From Candidatus Falkowiibacteriota bacterium (GTDB taxonomy: Bacteria; Patescibacteriota; Patescibacteriia; Patescibacteriales; UBA12465): 8,299 bases of DNA. A program made the position numbers and the translations under genes. Of this stretch, positions 4,986 to 8,299 are shown piece by piece. Below the pieces are notes generated by a model, which worked only from the letters and a program-made list of their open reading frames with translations, made no database searches and was not told the DNA's origin. The stretch's first letter is position 1, and every line of letters begins with the position of its first letter. The stretch spans positions 1-8,299 of the forward strand of contig CAIOGK010000033.1 of assembly GCA_903857815.1 (NCBI GenBank), in the 5' to 3' direction.

Positions 4986-6308
4986 ATGAAGATGTTCATA
5001 AAGATTTCCATATTTTTAATTTTTTCGGCAGTTATTTTAGTTGGCTTAATGTTTGCTTTTAAAATTTGTCCGCCAAAGGGTCCCTGGCCAACGCCGCCGT
5101 GGTGCGCTGATAAAGCATTTATTCGTCCAACTTATAATCTTAATTTAGAAGTGAGTCATTTAAACCAAAAAAAGGCGGTTAATATGGCTGACACTTGGGG
5201 GAGAAATTATAATTTTGGCATGATTGAGAATACCCGCGATAATATCGATAACTCTTTTGATCGAGTTAAAGAAATTGGCGCAGAAGAAGTTTATGTTCAT
5301 GATTTTCATCGAGCAGTTTATGACGATTCTTCGAAAGAAGACTTTACCAGTTTAAATTATAAAATTGTGGATGAGATTTTTTTAAACGACATGCGCGATG
5401 AATCACTGACCGATAAAGATGTTGCAAGTCTAGCCGAAGCGGCTCATCAGAGGGGTTTAAAACTGGGAATAAAACATAATATGGCCTTTGTCGATATCGG
5501 TAAGTATTTAGTTAAAGGGTTAAGCGGTAATATTGAGTCTAGTGTTAATGAGGATTATAAAAAATTCAACTCCGGACATAGTGAAGAATGGATTCGTGAT
5601 TTTTTTGTAAAATGGGAAGCGCGAATGATTGAGAGGGCAAAAATTTATAATAAATATGGTGTTGATATTATGAGTATTACCCCGACTTGGATGGGGCCAA
5701 CGTTTTCGGGTCAAGAAGCTTTGGCTAATGAACTTTGGAAAAAATTAATTACCGATCTAAGAAAGGAATTTAAAGGACAAATTCATTTAGAGCTTAGTGT
5801 TTATGGAATTCTTGACCCAACAAACGCCGAAGAAGATTATAGTAAGTATGATTATTATAAATCAGCCGATATAAAAGAGGTAAGATTATATAATTTCTCG
5901 ATAGATAAATATAAAGTTAAAAATAATCCTACCAGTTTGGATATTCAAAAGGGAATGAGTAATTTGTTAGTTGATTTAAATTCCTGGGGAGCTCAAAACA
6001 ATACTAAATTAACTATTTTTTTTAGTCCCTTTAGCTATCCTAATGCTATTAATCAAGGAATTATTGAATATCATGATATTTTGAATGAAACCACTAAAAC
6101 AACTGAAAAAAATTATGAACATCAGGCGGATGCTTGGCAGGGATTCTTTTTAGGAATAAAGGAGTTAAATAATTTAGAAGGGATTATTGCTAGTGGAATG
6201 TGGTGGGATGATGAGATGGATCCGGATGTTAAAGTCAAGATAAGTATTTCACCTAGTTTTAGAAATAAGCCAGCAGAAGAAGTGATTAAACAATGGTTTC
6301 AAAAATAG
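4986..6308 (+). CDS. Secreted or anchored TIM-barrel glycosidase-like protein
   Basis: A 440-residue protein. A membrane helix at about 5-25 is followed by a proline-rich linker (CPPKGPWPTPPWC, 28-40). The rest reads as a beta/alpha barrel: EVYVHDF (101-107), AAHQRGLKLGIKHNM (152-166), YNKYGVDIMSITPTW (221-235), WKKLITDLRKEFKGQIHLEL (251-270), IFFSPFSYP (344-352) and IASGMWWDDEMDP (401-413). It ends with FRNKPAEEVIKQWF, a phrase common at the end of glycoside hydrolase barrels of the GH113 type. Glu269 and the Asp/Glu cluster at 408-413 are candidates for catalytic acids, but I cannot assign them. The likely role is cleavage of an external or cell-surface glycan; the exact family and substrate are unknown. 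The chosen ATG follows the duplicated upstream element; ATG at 4992 is an alternative start. No Shine-Dalgarno is visible. Confidence 0.6.
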   Translation: MKMFIKISIFLIFSAVILVGLMFAFKICPPKGPWPTPPWCADKAFIRPTYNLNLEVSHLNQKKAVNMADTWGRNYNFGMIENTRDNIDNSFDRVKEIGAEEVYVHDFHRAVYDDSSKEDFTSLNYKIVDEIFLNDMRDESLTDKDVASLAEAAHQRGLKLGIKHNMAFVDIGKYLVKGLSGNIESSVNEDYKKFNSGHSEEWIRDFFVKWEARMIERAKIYNKYGVDIMSITPTWMGPTFSGQEALANELWKKLITDLRKEFKGQIHLELSVYGILDPTNAEEDYSKYDYYKSADIKEVRLYNFSIDKYKVKNNPTSLDIQKGMSNLLVDLNSWGAQNNTKLTIFFSPFSYPNAINQGIIEYHDILNETTKTTEKNYEHQADAWQGFFLGIKELNNLEGIIASGMWWDDEMDPDVKVKISISPSFRNKPAEEVIKQWFQK

Positions 6309-6337
6309 CTCTAATCTTATTTTTATTCTCGAGTAAA

Positions 6338-6395
6338 TAGACAAAAATATCACTTCCGTGGTATTTTTGTTGTATAAGATATTAAATTAGTATTT
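6338..6395 (+). promoter_or_regulatory. Duplicated upstream element, copy 2
   Basis: Near-copy of 4929-4985, differing by a few substitutions and short gaps. TAGACA (6338-6343) and TATTTT (6362-6367) occupy the same places as in copy 1, 18 bp apart; TATAAG (6373-6378) is an alternative -10. The ATG of the HD gene follows directly at 6396, as the glycosidase-like ATG does in copy 1. Confidence 0.6.
6343..6370 (+). terminator. Rho-independent terminator inside the duplicated element
   Basis: AAAAATATCAC (6343-6353) pairs over 11 positions, one a wobble, with GTGGTATTTTT (6358-6368) around loop TTCC. It can end the glycosidase-like transcript 35 nt after its stop. It also lies only 26 nt before the next start codon, so attenuation of that gene is possible. 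Confidence 0.65.
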
Positions 6396-7238
6396 ATGGA
6401 AGAATTGCTTGGTGCTGAGAATAGGGAGGGCGAACTTAAGAATACATTATTAAAATGCTTTGATAATGAATATTGGCTAGAGGTCTTTTTAGCTGATAAT
6501 CATCATGGGTTTGTTCATGGAAACCAAGTTAGATTATCATGTTTAAAATTAATTAATAATTTGACCAGCACTGAAAAAAATGAATTTTTGAGAGAGGGCG
6601 AACAAATTGATAGGGACAATCCAGAAAAATATGTGAAATTGATAGTTGAAATTGCCGCGATTTTTCATGATTCCGGAAGATTCAATGAACAGGGCGGAAT
6701 CATTGCTGAAGAGCAAAAATTTCATCATATATTAAGCGCCGAAAGAGCAAAAATATTTTGCAATAGATTAGATTTGAATAATCTTATTCCGTTTATAGAA
6801 GATGCTATACTTTGTCATGACTTTCAGGGCGTGAAACATACGCCAGACTTAAAGCCCCCTAAAAATATTTCTGGAAAAATAGTTCAAGCTGCTGATCAAA
6901 TGGGATGGTTTCATCCAGATTCAGTAAAGAGGACTCTAAGTTATAATAGTGCTTTGGGTATACCGTTTTATGATAAAAGTGCAACTTTTGACGAAAGAAT
7001 AAATTGGAGGCCAAGATTTATACCTAAAGATGCTTTTACTGTTATGCTTGGTCAATTATTTGGTCCGACAGGAGTAGATAGATTTGGAATAGAATATGCC
7101 AGCCAAAAGGTTGAAACTTATAAAAAAGATTTAGAAAATAATATTCTAAAAATAGCAAAAGAAAATGATGTGGAAGAAGAAATAAAATTGCAGCTTGATA
7201 GAGCTAGAGAAGCTTCCATAAATATGTTCCAATCCTAG
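6396..7238 (+). CDS. HD-domain metal-dependent phosphohydrolase
   Basis: A 280-residue cytoplasmic protein with the ordered residues of an HD domain. H41 lies in FVHGNQV, the signature HD pair H91-D92 in AAIFHDSGRF, H110/H111 in KFHHILSAERAKIF, H141-D142 in ILCHDF, and D167 in VQAADQMGW. These bind one or two metal ions and usually support hydrolysis of a phosphoester, often in nucleotides or signalling nucleotides. The C-terminal part (about 215-280) is helical and charged with no recognised domain. There is no membrane segment and no RelA/SpoT synthetase or GGDEF partner in view, so the substrate is open. It follows the glycosidase-like gene on the same strand but behind a terminator and its own upstream element, so it is probably transcribed separately. 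A GNRA-loop terminator follows. Confidence 0.82.
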   Translation: MEELLGAENREGELKNTLLKCFDNEYWLEVFLADNHHGFVHGNQVRLSCLKLINNLTSTEKNEFLREGEQIDRDNPEKYVKLIVEIAAIFHDSGRFNEQGGIIAEEQKFHHILSAERAKIFCNRLDLNNLIPFIEDAILCHDFQGVKHTPDLKPPKNISGKIVQAADQMGWFHPDSVKRTLSYNSALGIPFYDKSATFDERINWRPRFIPKDAFTVMLGQLFGPTGVDRFGIEYASQKVETYKKDLENNILKIAKENDVEEEIKLQLDRAREASINMFQS

Positions 7239-7253
7239 CATTGAAAAAGCAAG

Positions 7254-7275
7254 ACAGACAGCAATGTCTGTTTTT
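7254..7275 (+). terminator. Rho-independent terminator after the HD gene
   Basis: ACAGACA (7254-7260) pairs with TGTCTGT (7265-7271) around a GCAA tetraloop, followed by a run of T to 7275. It begins 16 nt after the stop codon. Confidence 0.85.
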
Positions 7276-7276
7276 C

Positions 7277-7305
7277 TTGACCATATTGGCGCCCGGAGAT
7301 AAGAT
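7277..7305 (+). promoter_or_regulatory. Promoter for the TspO-like/peroxidase unit
   Basis: TTGACC (7277-7282) and TAAGAT (7300-7305) are 17 bp apart, directly behind the preceding terminator. The predicted leader is about 36 nt to the ATG at 7348. TATAAG at 7311 is a possible alternative -10. Confidence 0.5.
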
Positions 7306-7347
7306 AAAGGTATAAGCGTTCCTAATAAATTGTTAAAATCTACAAAT

Positions 7348-8136
7348 ATGAACAATAAATCTGTTTTAATTAAAATTGCAACAGCTGTTAGTTATGTATT
7401 GATGGTCGTAGTTAATGGTTTGGCTAACGCCTTGCCTATCAATAATCGTTCGACGGGCGCCATTTCAGATGCTTACCCTAATTTATTTGCACCGGCTGGT
7501 TTAACGTTTTCTATTTGGGGTTTAATTTATTTGCTTTTAGCCGGCTATACTCTATATCAATTTGGCCTTTTTCAAAGTGATAAAGGTAAGGGGCGAGTAG
7601 AGCTTTTTCAGAGAATAGGTCTTTATTTTATTCTTAGCTCGCTTGCTAATATTGCCTGGATTTTTGCTTGGCACTACGATTTTATCGGAGTTTCGGTTTT
7701 GATTATGAGTGTAATTCTATTTTCTTTAATTAAGATTGCGGATATTTTAAATAAAGAAAAACTATCACTAAAAGAAAAAGCTTTTATTCACGTCCCGTTT
7801 AGTGTTTATTTCGGCTGGATTACTGTAGCCGCTATCGCGAACATTACCATTTTTCTAGTAAGTATTAATTGGAATGGATTTAGAATTTCTGATCAAATTT
7901 GGACTGTAGTAGTTTTGTTGGCGGGGCTATTAATTGGCTCTATAAGAATGTGGAAAGACAAAAATATTGCTTATGGTTTAGTTTTTGTTTGGGCTTATGC
8001 TGGTATCTTATTAAAACATGTTTCGACGGATGGTTTTTCGGGCCAGTATCGAGAGATAATTATTACTATAGGTATTTGTATTGTGGGGTTTGCAATTAGT
8101 CTAGCTGCGGTTATTAGAAAAAATATAAAATTATAA
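7348..8136 (+). CDS. TspO/MBR-related tryptophan-rich membrane protein
   Basis: A 262-residue integral membrane protein, longer than the usual five-helix TspO of about 160 residues, with six to seven likely helices. The first helix is followed by NGLANALPINNRSTGAISD. FAPAGLTFSIWGLIYLLLAG (about 49-68) resembles the PxxxFxxxWxxLY motif of TspO helix 2, and LANIAWIFAWHY (about 98-109) resembles its NxxWxxxF segment. Proteins like this are commonly annotated as tryptophan-rich sensory proteins. TspO proteins bind tetrapyrroles and are tied to oxidative stress, but that role is not proven for this longer type. I chose ATG 7348 over an upstream TTG at 7330 because the TTG adds six residues unlike the family. 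The peroxidase gene begins 4 nt after the stop, so the two form an operon with a likely oxidative-stress theme. Confidence 0.65.
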   Translation: MNNKSVLIKIATAVSYVLMVVVNGLANALPINNRSTGAISDAYPNLFAPAGLTFSIWGLIYLLLAGYTLYQFGLFQSDKGKGRVELFQRIGLYFILSSLANIAWIFAWHYDFIGVSVLIMSVILFSLIKIADILNKEKLSLKEKAFIHVPFSVYFGWITVAAIANITIFLVSINWNGFRISDQIWTVVVLLAGLLIGSIRMWKDKNIAYGLVFVWAYAGILLKHVSTDGFSGQYREIIITIGICIVGFAISLAAVIRKNIKL

Positions 8137-8140
8137 AAAT

Positions 8141-8299
8141 ATGAATAACTTTTATAATTTTACAGCTGAAGATGCTAGGGGGCAGCTTATTAAAATGTCC
8201 GACTATAGTGGCAAGGTGGTTTTGATTGTTAACACGGCTAGCAAATGTGGGTTTACTAATCAATATGCTGGGCTGGAAAAACTCTATCAAGATTATAAA
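8141..8299 (+). CDS. Glutathione-peroxidase-family thiol peroxidase, 3' partial
   Basis: The first 53 residues are visible before the right edge. MNNFYNFTAEDARGQLIKMSDYSG is the usual start, with the substrate-facing motif VLIVNTASKCGFTNQYAGLE following. The Cys in SKCGF is the peroxidatic residue (Cys rather than selenocysteine), and the protein should reduce hydrogen peroxide or organic hydroperoxides. Most bacterial Cys-type members use thioredoxin rather than glutathione; the resolving cysteine would lie beyond the window. There is no signal peptide, so it is cytoplasmic. It starts 4 nt after the TspO-like gene with no Shine-Dalgarno, and should be co-transcribed from the promoter near 7277. 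Confidence 0.93.
   Translation, partial: MNNFYNFTAEDARGQLIKMSDYSGKVVLIVNTASKCGFTNQYAGLEKLYQDYK

Noticed and set aside
7330..7347. TTG start upstream of the TspO-like gene
   Set aside because: The ATG at 7348 gives a natural N-terminus for the membrane helix; the six extra residues add nothing and no ribosome site favours TTG.

Overview
The window is AT-rich bacterial DNA with short intergenic gaps and many small membrane or secreted proteins. None of the nine visible start codons has a recognisable Shine-Dalgarno sequence. A membrane-anchored C39-like peptidase with the motif VPFTSQAPQGNW, and the general style of the genes, suggest a member of the Candidate Phyla Radiation (Patescibacteria). 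That placement is an inference; no rRNA or other marker gene is present. All complete genes read through in the standard bacterial code, and every visible stop is TAA or TAG.

Layout. Positions 1-569 hold the 3' part of a cysteine-rich protein of unknown function, starting in a run of 13 C. A terminator follows. At 806-3175 lies a three-gene operon: an ArsR/SmtB-type repressor with a CVC metal/metalloid motif, a NapH-like membrane polyferredoxin, and a DUF2892-like membrane protein fused to a long helical domain. Its promoter (TTGACC, 17 bp, TACTAT) overlaps a perfect 22-bp palindrome, a classic ArsR operator position. The operon therefore looks like a metal-, metalloid- or thiol-responsive membrane redox module. 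On the minus strand at 3313-3741 is a small four-helix membrane protein with a CHGC motif and a strong promoter. Positions 3742-4196 hold no intact gene, but do hold a richer-GC, probably decayed coding remnant and two repeat copies. On the minus strand at 4197-4883 is the C39-like peptidase. Divergent from it is a secreted or anchored TIM-barrel glycosidase-like protein (4986-6308), then an HD-domain phosphohydrolase (6396-7238), then a TspO/MBR-related membrane protein (7348-8136) followed 4 nt later by a thiol (glutathione-type) peroxidase cut by the right edge.

The less ordinary content is between the genes. A 28-nt motif occurs four times (619, 3224, 3830, 4102), always in the same orientation. 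Three copies sit directly before rho-independent terminators, and one sub-pair is alike over about 50 nt. Separately, the 60 bp immediately upstream of the glycosidase-like gene and of the unrelated HD gene are near-copies of each other and carry a hairpin. Predicted promoters lie very close to start codons, so some mRNAs may be almost leaderless.
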